A stretch of 64,000 nt of DNA from Argentina anserina (lineage: Eukaryota > Streptophyta > Magnoliopsida > Rosales > Rosaceae), in assembly GCF_933775445.1 (NCBI RefSeq), contig NC_065872.1, positions 11,222,001-11,286,000 on the forward strand. The letters run 5' to 3'. The notes under the pieces are model-generated. The model did no database searches, had not been told where the DNA came from, and saw only the letters and a list, made by a program, of their open reading frames with translations. Each line of letters begins with the position of its first letter. Position 1 is the stretch's first letter. Below, one piece after another: positions 9,710 through 20,275 of this stretch. Both the position numbers and the translations under genes were made by a program.

Positions 9710-11151
9710 GTGAACACGAGTAACAGTGTTGGTGAGGATTCTGAGCCTAAACACCATTATAATTCAAAGACTGAGTTTGAGGAAGAGCAACGTGTTCCAA
9801 CGCCTCCACAATCACCACGACCAATGGTTGCGAAACTTAAGGAGTTCTTTATTCCGAGCACAGGTGCAGCAGATTCACCAGTTGTGCTACCAAAAAATTT
9901 AGGGCCTTACTCAATTCCCCCATCTCTGATTTCGAATCTACTACACTCATTCTGAATATCCACAAGACCATCTTAATGAGTTTACAGCACTGTGCAGATA
10001 ACAGAAGTCAACAACGGTGGATGAGAATGTTATGAAACTTATTTTTTTTCCTTGAAAGAGCAAACAAAGGCATGGTATAATTCACTGGCTTCCCAATCTA
10101 TTTACTCATGGGACAATATATGTGCTGCATTCATGAAGGAATTCTATTCAACCTCTCGCACCAAGAATTTAAAGAAGCAGATCAGTACATTCAGGCAGAG
10201 AGATTGAGATGAATTACATGAAGTGTGGAGTCAATTCAAGGGTCTACTAAGTCAATGCCCCCATCACAAGTTTGATCTCAACACTCAAATGGAGTACTTC
10301 TATGAAGGACTGGATTCATTCAACATGCAAAAACTTGATCGACTTGTGGAGGAAATTGGTGGAATCAGACTGGAGCTGAAGCTAAGGAAATTGTGGAGAA
10401 TCAAGCAGAAAATTCAAGACAGTTTCAGTCCAGAGACCGATCTATGGGTGCCAGCAGAAGATCATTGAATGCTATTACCATAGATGGAGCCATAGAGAAG
10501 AGATTGTGTTCTATGGAGAATGACATTTCCTTAATTGATAGTGCTATGAAGGTGAATAAGAAAGCTACCGTTGCCGCATCTCAAGTGGTTTGTACTATTT
10601 GTTCAGCTAAGAACCACCTTGTAGAAGATTGTCCTAAGTGTAGAGCAGTTAAGGAAGACACCCAAGAGGAGGATGTGAATTTTGTTTATAGGCAATCCAA
10701 CACATATAATGGGAATAGAGATCATCCCTTCCTTAGCTATTGAAGCAATAATGTGCTCAATCCTCCAACTACTCCACCTAGATTCCAACAAAGACAACAT
10801 GTAGGGGATGTGCAGCAATTTTGCCAAAGATGTGTGCCTCAACAACAACAGGTTCCATGTCAGACATCAACATGAACTTTAACTTTGGATGCTATAATGC
10901 AACAAATGATGTTTTATAGCAAAAAGGAAAGAGAGGAAAGCAATGCCTTTCGCCAAAAGATCAAGTCCACCACTCAGCAACATGGGAAGGCAATTGATTT
11001 GTTAGAGCGCCAAGTGAGCCAAATCCAACAAACTCTTGCACAAGTCAACCTTGGACGACTTGCCAGCAACACTCTTCCTAATCCTAAAGGTCATCATGAA
11101 GTCAATAAAATGATACTCATTGGAGGAGGATCCCATGCAAAAAGTCATTGA
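9710..11151 (+). pseudogene. Athila-like gag, broken
   Basis: Gag text is recognisable across several frames. After an acidic N-terminus at 9710-9955 come KAWYNSLASQSIYSW (about 10068), EFYSTSRTKNLKKQISTFRQ and WSQFKGLLSQCPHHKFD, then FYEGLDSFNMQ (10223-10468). A CCHC zinc knuckle CTICSAKNHLVEDC (about 10591-10632, exact C-x2-C-x4-H-x4-C) follows. The tail reads LLERQVSQIQQTLAQVNLG (10885-11151), ending LPNPKG. Stops at 9955, after FRQRD and after the knuckle, and frame changes, disrupt it. Gag would form the RNA-packaging particle. The upstream LTR and downstream pol belong to the same element. Confidence 0.75.
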
Positions 11152-11175
11152 AATGGCTGGTAAAAAGAAAGTTTC

Positions 11176-12575
11176 ATGATGGATGAGGAGTATTATGCAA
11201 TGGATAAGGCATTTGAATCTTTGCCAAACATGACAGGTATGTCTCGTAAACTCATTCCTCTTCCGGTTTCAACTAACGTGCTTGTTCCATCTATTCGGAA
11301 AGCGCCCGAGTTTGAGCTCAAACCTCTACCTAAGCATTTGAAGTATGTTTTTCTCGGACATGGTGAAACTTTACAAGTCATAATTTCTTCAAAGCTCTCA
11401 CATTTGCAAGAGGAGAAGTTATTGACTGTGTACTCAGTCTGTGTACTCACAGGATACATTGGGAGGAGAGAGTCAAGCCAACAAGAGAAGCTCAACGTCA
11501 ACTGAACCCCCCTCCCCATGTTGGAAGTTGTCAAGAAAGAAGTGATTAAACTCCGTGATGCATGTATAATTTATGCTATTTCTGATAGCAAGTGGGTTAG
11601 TCCTGTGCAGGCAGTTCCAAAACATTCAGGAATTACAGTGGTAAAGAATGATGAGAACATGTTGGTACCGCAACGTGTGAAAACGGGATGGAGAGTGTGT
11701 ATTTACTACCGCAAGCTCAATGCCACCATACGCAAAGATCACTTTCCCCTACTGTTCATTGATCAGATGTTAGAAAGGTTAGCAGGTCATGCATATTATT
11801 GTTTTTTATATGGTTATTTAGGGTACAACCAAATAGCCATACACAAGGATGACCAGGAGATGACCACTTTTACATGCCCCTACGACACTTTTTCTTACCG
11901 GCGGATGCCATTTGGCCTATGCAACGCGCCTGCAACGTTTCAACGTTGCATGATGAGTATTTTTTTCAGACATGGTTGAAAAAATCATTGAATTGGGAAA
12001 AGTATCATTTTATGGTAGACCAAGGTATAGTTTTGAGATATGTAATATCTGCTAGGGGATTGAGGTTGATAAACCTAAGGTTGATATTGTGCGTACTTTA
12101 CCTCCTCCTACTGTGAAGGAGGCGAGATCTTTTCTTGGACATGCAGGATTTTATCGCAGGTTTATCAAGGACTTTTCCAAGATAGCCCGACCGTTATGTG
12201 CACAGCTCTATAAAGATGTAGCCTTCAACTTCACAGATCAGTGCTTAAAGGCATTCAATAAGCTCAAGGAGCTTCTGACGACCGCACCCATCATACATGC
12301 ACCTGATTGGAACTTACCTTTTGAATTAATGTGTGATGTTTCTGATTATGCAGTTGGTGTTGTGTTGGGTCAACGTCCAGCTAAATTACCCCATGTCATC
12401 TATTATGCTTGTAGGACTTTGAATGATGCACAGTTAAATACTCAACTACAGAAAAGGAATTCTTAGCTCTGGTCTTTGCTTTAGAAAAGTTTAGGTCTTA
12501 CTTATTAGGAACTAAAGTCATTGTTTTCTCTGACCATGCTGCTTTGAGATACTTGATGACCAAACAGGATTCAAA
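11176..12575 (+). pseudogene. Athila-like pol (reverse transcriptase/RNase H), broken
   Basis: The protease is missing: gag runs directly into the linker APEFELKPLPKHLKYVFLG (11310-11370). The RT frame 11518-11979 holds WVSPVQAVPKHSGITVVKN, GWRVCIYYRKLNATIRKDHF and MPFGLCNAPATFQRC. The palm motif FLDGYSGYNQ reads FLYGYLGYNQ, so a catalytic Asp is lost. The segment with the second catalytic motif (FMDD type) is deleted near 11985 between VEKIIE and LNWEKYHF. Thumb/connection and RNase H follow (RSFLGHAGFYRRFIKDFSKI, 12128 on; PFELMCDVSDYAVGVVLGQR; EFLALVFALEKF). The frame is cut at 12576 by a chromovirus LTR within the text HAALRYLMTKQDS. Confidence 0.8.
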
Positions 12576-12897
12576 TGTAATGACCCGATTTTTCGGGATC
12601 AATTTATTTAATTTTGTAGAAATTAATAAACATCGTACTATTAATAAACCGCAATGTTTCGCTTCGCGACGTTGTCAAATCGAAAACAGAACCGTCGTCG
12701 GAAATCTTATTTAGAAAAAATGTTACGTTTCTGCAACGCGAGAGTCGACTTTTACTCCGTCGTTCGTTTGCAAAAACTCCCTTCACGAAAATTGTAGAGC
12801 ACGTCGATACGAGTTCGTGGACACGTCACGCGTTCTAATCGGACGTCGTATCAGAAAGTTATTAACGACGGGACTTAGTTTCCGATTTGGAAAAGGC

Positions 12898-12905
12898 TAT
12901 AAAAG
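12898..12905 (+). promoter_or_regulatory. TATA box of chromovirus-type LTR
   Basis: TATAAAAG in GGCTATAAAAGGG, followed about 60 bases later by a CT-rich leader. The paralogous LTR at 23074 has TATAAATA at 23377. Confidence 0.65.
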
Positions 12906-13682
12906 GGAAAATTGAGGGATTAGGGTTTCCATTTTCGGAAACCCCTCACCCCCGCCATCTTCTCCTTCTCTCTCTCTCTCTCTTTCCCCCGACCTCTCCC
13001 CCCTCAAAAAAAGCTCGTCGTCGATCGCCCACCTTCGGCCGTCCTTGTCCCTCACCACCGGTCCAAGAAGCTTCGCACGGCCCTCCGCAACCAACCCCAG
13101 GCTCGACACGTCCCCATTCGCCGCCGGGAAGCCGCACGCTAAACCAAGCCTCCGGCCGCCGTGCGAACTCCTCCTCCGACGACGCCGTGCTCGAGGCAAG
13201 CTATCCTCCACCTCTCCTCACCTCTGGAGCCATCTACGACAAGATTGGGACCTCGATTTGCCGCTCGCCCCTCGCCTTTGCTCAATTCGACACCGCCGGC
13301 CTCTCAAGCTTCTTCGGCGACAATCTAACGTCTCCAACGTCAAATCGAGGTGAGGATTAGCATAGGGTGATTATTGTGGTTGTTTTGGTGTGATTTAGGG
13401 AAGTTCGGAGGAGGAGGAGAAGAGGGAGGTACCGCCGCCTAGGGCGGCGCGTGTGGGAGCGTGAGGAGGTTTGGACACGGTCTTGGGCCGCGTAGGGGTA
13501 AAGGAGGAAGAAAGAAAGAGTTTTGGGGCGGTGTTGGAGAGTTACGCGCCTGTTTCAGAGGTGGCGTGTGGGCTCCACGCGCGGTCGCCAGAGGTGGCGT
13601 GTGTACCCCACACGCCACCACGTTCGGCGGCGCGTGAACAGTGATTGCAAAACAATATTTTTGTAAAAAAATTATTTTTACG

Positions 13683-13830
13683 TACGGTGAATGTAAAAAA
13701 TAATTTACGTACAGTAAATATGAATTTATTTTAAGTACGGTGAATGTAAAAAATAATTTACGTACAGTAAATATGAATTTATTTTAAGTACGGTGAATGT
13801 AAATATAAATTACGTACAGTAATTGTAAAA
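13683..13830. repeat. 53-bp tandem repeats, about 2.8 units
   Basis: Units start at 13683, 13736 and 13789, each beginning TACGGTGAATGTAAA. Internal TACGTACAGTAAAT makes each unit rich in GTAC palindromes. The first two units are almost identical; the third diverges and breaks off. Confidence 0.9.
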
Positions 13831-14579
13831 TTAATTTTTGAAGGGTAATTCGGTAATTATTATTTACTGAGACTATTTACAAGGGAATAATACATGGATG
13901 TACATGAATACGTAAATAGTATGTATACATACATAAATAGTAAAAATTATATACTCATACATGAATACGTAATTAATATGTATTGTACAGTAATACGTGA
14001 AATAGTAACTATGTGAACAGTAATTTCGTAAAACCGAGAAATTGCTTAACAATGAAATATTATTACTGTTTCGGCATTTAATGTTTTACGTAACGATTCT
14101 AAATTCAGTTCTTATCTATTTTAGGTGATCGACACAACAAGTAAAGGATTCGAGTTCGAAATCGTGGAATTTACGCTCAGGAATATAAGGTCAATAAAAT
14201 CTCATAGTGATGAATCTACCCTTGCGGACATTCATTATTACACTAAATTTAAAAGAATGAACTAGGATATGTATATGATATAGTGGATTGTGTATGTGTA
14301 AAAATGGTAAATATGTGCATATATATGGTTTGCTATATTATATACTGTCATAATTTCCGTTTGTGGATGAGTTTCATTTTAGTATTGATATCTATTTGTT
14401 TTGAGCATGTCGATTGATTTGTACAAAATTCATGTGATGATTGTTTGTACGTGGTTTTAACTTGAGTTATGTTAAAACATTTTTGTGGTCTGTGGACCTG
14501 TCTTCAGATGTATTGGTATGTCGGAACTTAGCCTTGGCCAAGCGACAATTACGATTCAATTAGAGCTCTAGTCGGTCTG

Positions 14580-14840
14580 TCGGTGTACTGCATGAGAGGT
14601 AAGAGATGGGTTATCGGCTTATGAGTACCCATATTTTGGATATAGGGTAGCTAGTGGTTGCCCAATGTCGGCGGTGTACTAACATGAGGGGTAACAGAGG
14701 TGTACCAGCGCTCATGAGTACCCGTATTATAAATGCATTTGGGTAAACATAGGGGTTGCCCAATTTCTCATGAGCACATATATTTTCATATTATTAGACA
14801 ACCAGATGGGTCGTCTAATGACTCATGAGTGTATTTATGA
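14580..14840 (+). repeat. Hairpin-motif array of the chromovirus LTR (copy 1)
   Basis: Several spaced copies of GGGTAACAGAGG or GGGTTGCCCAAT type motifs alternate with CATGAGTACCC. A motif and its partner can pair as GGGTAAC/GTTGCCC with one G-U pair. The same array occurs at 24480-24790, 46260-46740, 48060-48310 (inverted) and 61800-62080. Confidence 0.7.
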
Positions 14841-14939
14841 TTGATACTTTGTGCATTTTGCTCTCAACGTTTCTAAGCCTTGGTATGCATATATTGTTAA
14901 CTATAATGTGTCAGGCAGAAACGTATAGAATAAACCTTA

Positions 14940-16623
14940 TGATAGGTCGTTACTTAAAACATCTATAATAAACCTTGTACAACATCATTATTAGTATAAA
15001 ATAAGCAGAGATCGTTCAGTTCATGGATTACTATTTACTGAAAATAAAACTACTACTGAAAATAAATCCTAAATTACTATTTACATGATCGACTTCTCTT
15101 TAACAAACTTAAACCAAATTTACCATTACACCACATAATTACAAGTTCGAACCTATCATACATTCTAATTTGACTAATTACATATTTTTTAGACAATAAT
15201 ACAATTAGAACCTTAGGTGATTATCTAATCATGTAAGATTTCAATTAACATTTAGATTGACTCAGGGTCTAATCTAAATTTGCATGCAATCGAATTCAAT
15301 AACACTTAGAGTAGAAATCAAACAAGATTATATTTAAGCACCAAATCTTTGTTGGAGGCATGTTTCATGTGTGGCGTCACGCACCATGGTTTCACATGAA
15401 AATTTCTTTAATTTTTACTACTTTTAATCAACACAAACCAAACCTACTTAGGGCATGATTCCATTTGTGTCAATATGGTTGATGAATCTAGCACTCAAAT
15501 ACAATCTTACGGACTGCATCCAAGCACTAAATTCATATGCACATATCTGAAAATTATCTAAAAATATGAGGAAGATAATTATAATACAACAATAGAAATA
15601 CAAACTCAATAATTATAGGAAACCATCAATACAGCAAAAATCCAATAAAAAAATTTGAAAATTTCGAATCTAAATACTAAACAATATCCCACACAAACAT
15701 CATACTACAATCTTCATAGACAAAGTATTGTAGAAAATCAAAAACAAACAAAGTCATGGAAATGAGTTGCGAGAATCACATGTTGTAGGAACCTTTGAGG
15801 TGTGTCTTCAATTTTGATTTCAGTGAAGATGAAATTTGTATAGGGGGGAGAATGACTTGCTGTTTTTGGTGAAGAATGTTTGAGGTAGTATTTTGCTAGT
15901 GTTTTGGCTCTTTAATGCAAAGTAGAAGTGATCTTATTTGTGAGGTGAAGCCTTGTATATATAGAGGAAAGTTGGAGGGTAGGCTTGCACGGTTTGAACT
16001 TTGATGTTGCCTCTTTCTTCCTATTATAATACCATGCTTTAATCCCTTAAACCATGCCATGTTTTATTCCTTTAATGATCATCTTCTAGCTTTTAGGTTG
16101 CATATGCATGGCTTCATCTCTCTTCTTATCACTTAATTAATCTTCACATTTATTTCTTCCTTCTTTTTTTCTTTTTCCCACGGCAAGGATTCCATTTCTT
16201 AATTATCTCCACTTTTTTTATCTCTTCTATTTAATTGTTGCATGACTTGTTGATGATAGGACTCCATGTGCATGACTTCTCCTTGTTTTCCTCTAGTATT
16301 ATTTTTTAAATCCAATATGAAAATAAAAAAATAAATCATAAGTAAAAGATAATTAGTTTCGAAACCTAATAAGGATTCCTAGTGCAAGAATGACTCAAAA
16401 TATAACCAATGCGAACAAAACGTTGAAAGATGAAGACTCCTAATCCAACTAAGATTTCTAGTCCTACAAGGATTCCTACACAAACTTGGATTCTAGACTA
16501 ATTCTACGTTTTAAACTTATGTAAGTACAAAAATGCATCCAATACTGCCTCAGACTCTTATCATGACTCAATGACTCATTTGTATAACAATAAGGGCTCA
16601 GCAAAGTACAAATGGAGACATCA
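14940..16623 (-). mobile_element. Athila-like 3' LTR (1684 bp)
   Basis: On the minus strand it starts TGATGTCTCC (16623) right after a purine-rich CCAAGTGTGGGATAGT and ends GACCTATCA (14940), giving TGAT...ATCA termini. It matches the LTR pieces at 3814-4312 and 44914-45634. A TATATATA sequence near 15955 may be the promoter. The integrase at 18367-19095 lies upstream on the same strand, so this is the 3' LTR. It abuts the truncated chromovirus LTR on the left. Confidence 0.75.
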
Positions 16624-18366
16624 ACTATCCCACACTTGGCTTTTGCTAGTCCCTTAGCTAAACAAAACAAAACAAAACAAAATATTATTTCCCCTAAATG
16701 ATTGTCTCAGAATATCAAAACACATAGCTTTCAAGTTTAAGCAGTTGCATATAAGTACATAAATTCTAAGTTTTAGAAAAATGCTTCATTGTATGAATAA
16801 GTCAGAAATGAGGTAATAAACATTTAACATGTTTAGTTAATCTATTTCTCCTCACAAGGCATACTCTCTTCTTTTCACTCAGATTTATGGTTATGATTCA
16901 CACACAAGTATATACAAGAGAAAGGATATTAAGGCATCAAATAACTTGCATATTTCAACAAATGAAAGCACTTTCTGCATAACATTAGGAAAACCACATT
17001 TAACAACTAAGTGCACAAATGGACCAAAACCATATGCTCAACTCATGTGATCATCTCACAAACCAAGATTTGCTCATTTTAAGAATCATTAGGATCATTA
17101 TACAAGGTAAATGTTTAGGCTTAGCTAAAGGCATAAAATATCAAAGAATCACAAAGGTAATTCTATAGACTTAGCAGAGTAAACATCATCCTTATTACAC
17201 CACACACCATCAGATGCCAAATATAACAAGTTTGGCACAATTATCATGGACACAAAGTGAACATGGACAAATGTGAAGTAAAAAAATTTAGACATTCAAT
17301 TACAGCTCAACTCAAATCACAAATGGAAGATAACTTAGCTTTTTTTTTTCTTTTTTTTTCTTGCCGAGTTCATCATTCATTTTTTTTCTTGTTTTTCTCG
17401 GCATTGCTTGCTTAAAAGCTTGTTGATTCTTTTTTCAAATGTCTCTTATTTCATGCATCATCACAACATCATCTGTACAAGAATTCTGCCAAGTCTATAT
17501 GACAAAGTAGAGGTAATTATACTAAGCATAGAGATAACATAGGTGATGAATAAAATGGTCAATGTAGGCTCAAATGAGGTTCAACTAAGGGATCCAAAAC
17601 ATGTAACATATAGGGATACATGGCTGTTTGGCTAAAGTGGTGGTATTCCTATAAATGATCCAGAAATCCTTTTCAAAATCAGAGCATTTTATGACTTAAA
17701 AGTTTCAATAATCACAAAAGTGAGTTATACTAAATTCTAGAATCCATTAAAAGCTATGGTACATAGTTATTGAATATGCAAAGAATAGTGAGGTTCATAA
17801 ACAACCACGAAATTTCAAATTACATCTTACGAAGAAAGTACATATAGGCTAAAAAACTCACAGGTTATTATGGACTTTAAACTGACCAAAACATGTATGC
17901 CATAATCCAATCCAAATCTCACATGTTCATACCAAATCCACATCATCAATGAAACTTACAATTTAATTCGTATGAAATAAAACCATCATCTATACATTTA
18001 AAGACATAATCATCCTAGACTTTAGGGGCATCCTATGACTCAATAAAGCAATACATTTTTTTTTTCATTCATTTTTCTGATTTTTTTCTTTATATCATGA
18101 CACAAACAATAAATCAAAGCAAAAACAAACAATTAATGATCTTACAACCCTACCCCACACTTAGAAAATTATATTGTACTCACTGTAAGCTCAATAGTAA
18201 GAATGTAAATCACAAGCATAGAATAAGATCACATATCAACACATATACAATTCAACCATAAGAGTGAAGGGATTAGAAAATTCAAGCTCCCGTAAACGAC
18301 TCCTCCACAGATACAATTGAAATGTGTTGCATCCCATGCAGCGCTTGAGTTTTATAGTTTCTCATC
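16624..18366 (-). other. 3' untranslated region of the minus-strand Athila-like element
   Basis: Non-coding AT-rich DNA lies between the integrase stop and the 3' LTR. The minus strand has AAGTGTGGGGTAGGGTTGTA (near 18150) and AAGTGTGGGA at the LTR edge, the purine-rich phrases typical of these elements. A short (AAAAC)n lies at 16659-16680 and poly-T runs at 17341-17400. No gene is seen. Confidence 0.55.
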
Positions 18367-19095
18367 CTAGACTCTCTCATGTTCATTCTCCTTAGGCACA
18401 TCTCTCACAATTGTCTCCTCATACATGTGTTCCTCAAATAGCTCATAGTAGGGCTTAAGTCGATGCCCATTCCTAATCTCCTCAAGCTCATTGAGCTGCA
18501 ACTTTCGATGTAGACCTGCTTCATACAAGCTCATGTTGAACTTCTTCACCGCCCACCATGCTTTGTGCTCTAACTCTACTGGAAGGTGACATGTCTTCCC
18601 ATACACCAATCTGAATGGTGACATCCCAATAGGCATCTTGTCTGTGGTCTTGTAGACCCATAATACATTATCCAACCCATCACTCCAATTCTTCCTTGTT
18701 GGACCGACAATTTTCTCTAGAATTCCCTTGATTTCTTTGTTTGACACTTCTGCCATACCACTTGTCTGAGGATGATATGGTATCGAAACTTTGTGGGTCA
18801 CTCCATACTTCTTGAGCAATGCCTCAATTGTTCGGTTGCAGAAATGAGAACCTCCATCATTTATCAAAACACGTGGTACTCCAAACCTGCAAAATATGTT
18901 AGTTCTCAAGAAACCTGCAACCACTTTTGAATAATTAGTCCTGGTGGCCTTTGCCATCACCCACTTTGACACATAAATCCAAAGAATGGGAACACGTTCA
19001 AAGTTAACGGACATATGCTCAAACTGTTTTATGAGCCTGTAGCGGTGAGAGATGTGGAAGAAGTACATCTCCGCAATCTCGTGCCAGTTGAGCAA
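18367..19095 (-). pseudogene. Athila-like integrase, N-terminally truncated
   Basis: A 242-residue open frame carries the integrase core and C-terminal region. Visible are [36 protein letters not shown] (second catalytic Asp), [17 protein letters not shown] (catalytic Glu), [20 protein letters not shown] and a C-terminal LRPYYE-like stretch. The first catalytic Asp, normally in VDYVSKW, is Ile (WIYVSKW). About 30 residues at the start are unrelated to integrase, and the HHCC zinc domain is missing. It would insert element DNA but is inactive as it stands. The 3' UTR and LTR follow. Confidence 0.8.
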
Positions 19096-19445
19096 TGATT
19101 ATAAGTAACGTCTAGATGCAGACGTTAAACTTAGCACTACTTGGGAGGCAACCCATGTTGACAGAGAAGCTTTGATTCCATATTTGCATTCTTTCATTCT
19201 TTCACCTTTGTTATTTTTCATGTTTAATTTTTTTGGTGATGTCATATGTCTTCTGCTTCATACTTATTTGATGTGTTGCATGCTTTAGTTTTGTTTTACA
19301 TTGAGGACAATGCAAACGGTGTTTGGAGGCACACCTTAAGGTTTGGTTTTCTAAATAGAAGTATTGTGATAATAACTCGATGATTCATTTTCCCTCTAAA
19401 TATCTTGGTTTATAGTGGGACACATGAGTGGAAGGTACCTTATCT
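19096..19445 (+). mobile_element. Plus-strand Athila-like post-pol fragment
   Basis: The phrase TTGGGAGGCAACCCATG at about 19140 and TTACATTGAGGACAATG at about 19298 are typical of the region just after pol in Athila/Tat elements, here on the plus strand, opposite to the adjoining integrase. It is probably a stranded piece of another copy, possibly of the element starting at 7680. The border with the chromovirus protease at about 19445 is approximate. Confidence 0.45.
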
Positions 19446-19810
19446 ATTTAGACTACCTTGCTAGAGTACTGTTTCATACGGGAGCATCACACTCTTTTAT
19501 TGCTAGTTTGGTAGTGGAGGTGTTAGGGTTGATTCCTACATTTCTTTGAAGCTCTTTATGTGTCACTTCACCTCTTGGAGTGTCTCTCCATCTTGAGACA
19601 ATCTACAAGGCTTGTCCTATTGTGATTGGGGGTATAAAATTCTTTGTTTCCTTGATAGTGATTCCGGACCACACTTATGATGTGATCTTAGGAATTGATT
19701 GGTTGATGCCACAACATGTTTTAATCGATTGCTTTGACATGATAGTGTTTTTCCATAGTTCCAGGGAGCCAGTTTTCATTATCGTTGCCTCAAGTCGGAT
19801 AATGACATAA
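19446..19810 (+). pseudogene. Chromovirus protease, broken
   Basis: The frame gives VLFHTGASHSFIASLVVEVL, where the active-site Asp of DTGAS is His, followed by a TGA after IPTFL. It continues at 19580-19810 with ETIYKACPIVIGG and TYDVILGIDWLMPQHVLIDC, the protease C-terminal motif of Tekay/Del-type gypsy elements. The RT fragment lies directly downstream in the same element. Confidence 0.75.
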
Positions 19811-19821
19811 GAGTAGGAGTC

Positions 19822-20275
19822 TTGGCACATGTGGAGTCTGTGGATCAAGAAGTAGCTATCACAGACATTGTCGTGATATCCGAGTATGGTGAGGTGTTTC
19901 AAGAGACACCGGGTTTACCTCCTCGAAGAGTTGTTGATTTCTGCATTGATTTTGTACTCAGTACAACACCTGTGTCGAATGCGCCTAATAGGATGGGGCA
20001 GAACGAGCTTAAGGAGTTGAAAGTGTAGATAGATCGGCTATTGGACCAATGGATCATTAGACCTAGTGTCATTGGGGTGTGCCGATGTTGTTCGAAAAAA
20101 AATGGTCCTCTGCAGTTGTGTGTGGACTATAGGGAATTGAATAAGGTGACCATCAAGAATAGGTATCATTTGCCTAAGATTGATGATTTGTTCGATCAGC
20201 TTAGAGGGCTATGGTATTTTCTAAGATTGATTTGAGATCCGGTTACCATCAACTCAGGGTGAATGCTAACTGAGA
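19822..20275 (+). pseudogene. Chromovirus reverse transcriptase, N-terminal part
   Basis: It reads LPPRRVVDFCIDFVLSTTPV (about 19915), APNRMGQNELKELKV then a [43 protein letters not shown] and [11 protein letters not shown]. The last segment, which holds the first catalytic Asp, ends near 20270. The YxDD half and RNase H are not recognisable downstream. Two or more stops and frame changes are present. Confidence 0.8.

Larger units (their letters stand above)
12576..14905 (+). mobile_element. Chromovirus-type (Tekay/Del-like) LTR, 5' part only
   Basis: It begins TGTAATGACCCG, the same kind of terminus as the LTRs at 23074 and 38283, inserted in the RNase H frame of the Athila-like element. 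It has a TATA box at 12898, a CT-rich then GC-rich transcribed leader (12940-13640, giving long but non-homologous open frames), 53-bp tandem repeats, an AT-rich stretch and the hairpin-motif array. The expected end (TGACA) is absent. Homology stops near 14905, just before the minus-strand Athila LTR at 14940. Confidence 0.7.

Noticed and set aside
12887..13360. GC-rich ORFs of 100-157 residues
   Set aside because: They lie in the transcribed leader of a chromovirus LTR, overlap on both strands, are Pro/Ser/Arg-rich low complexity and match no domain.
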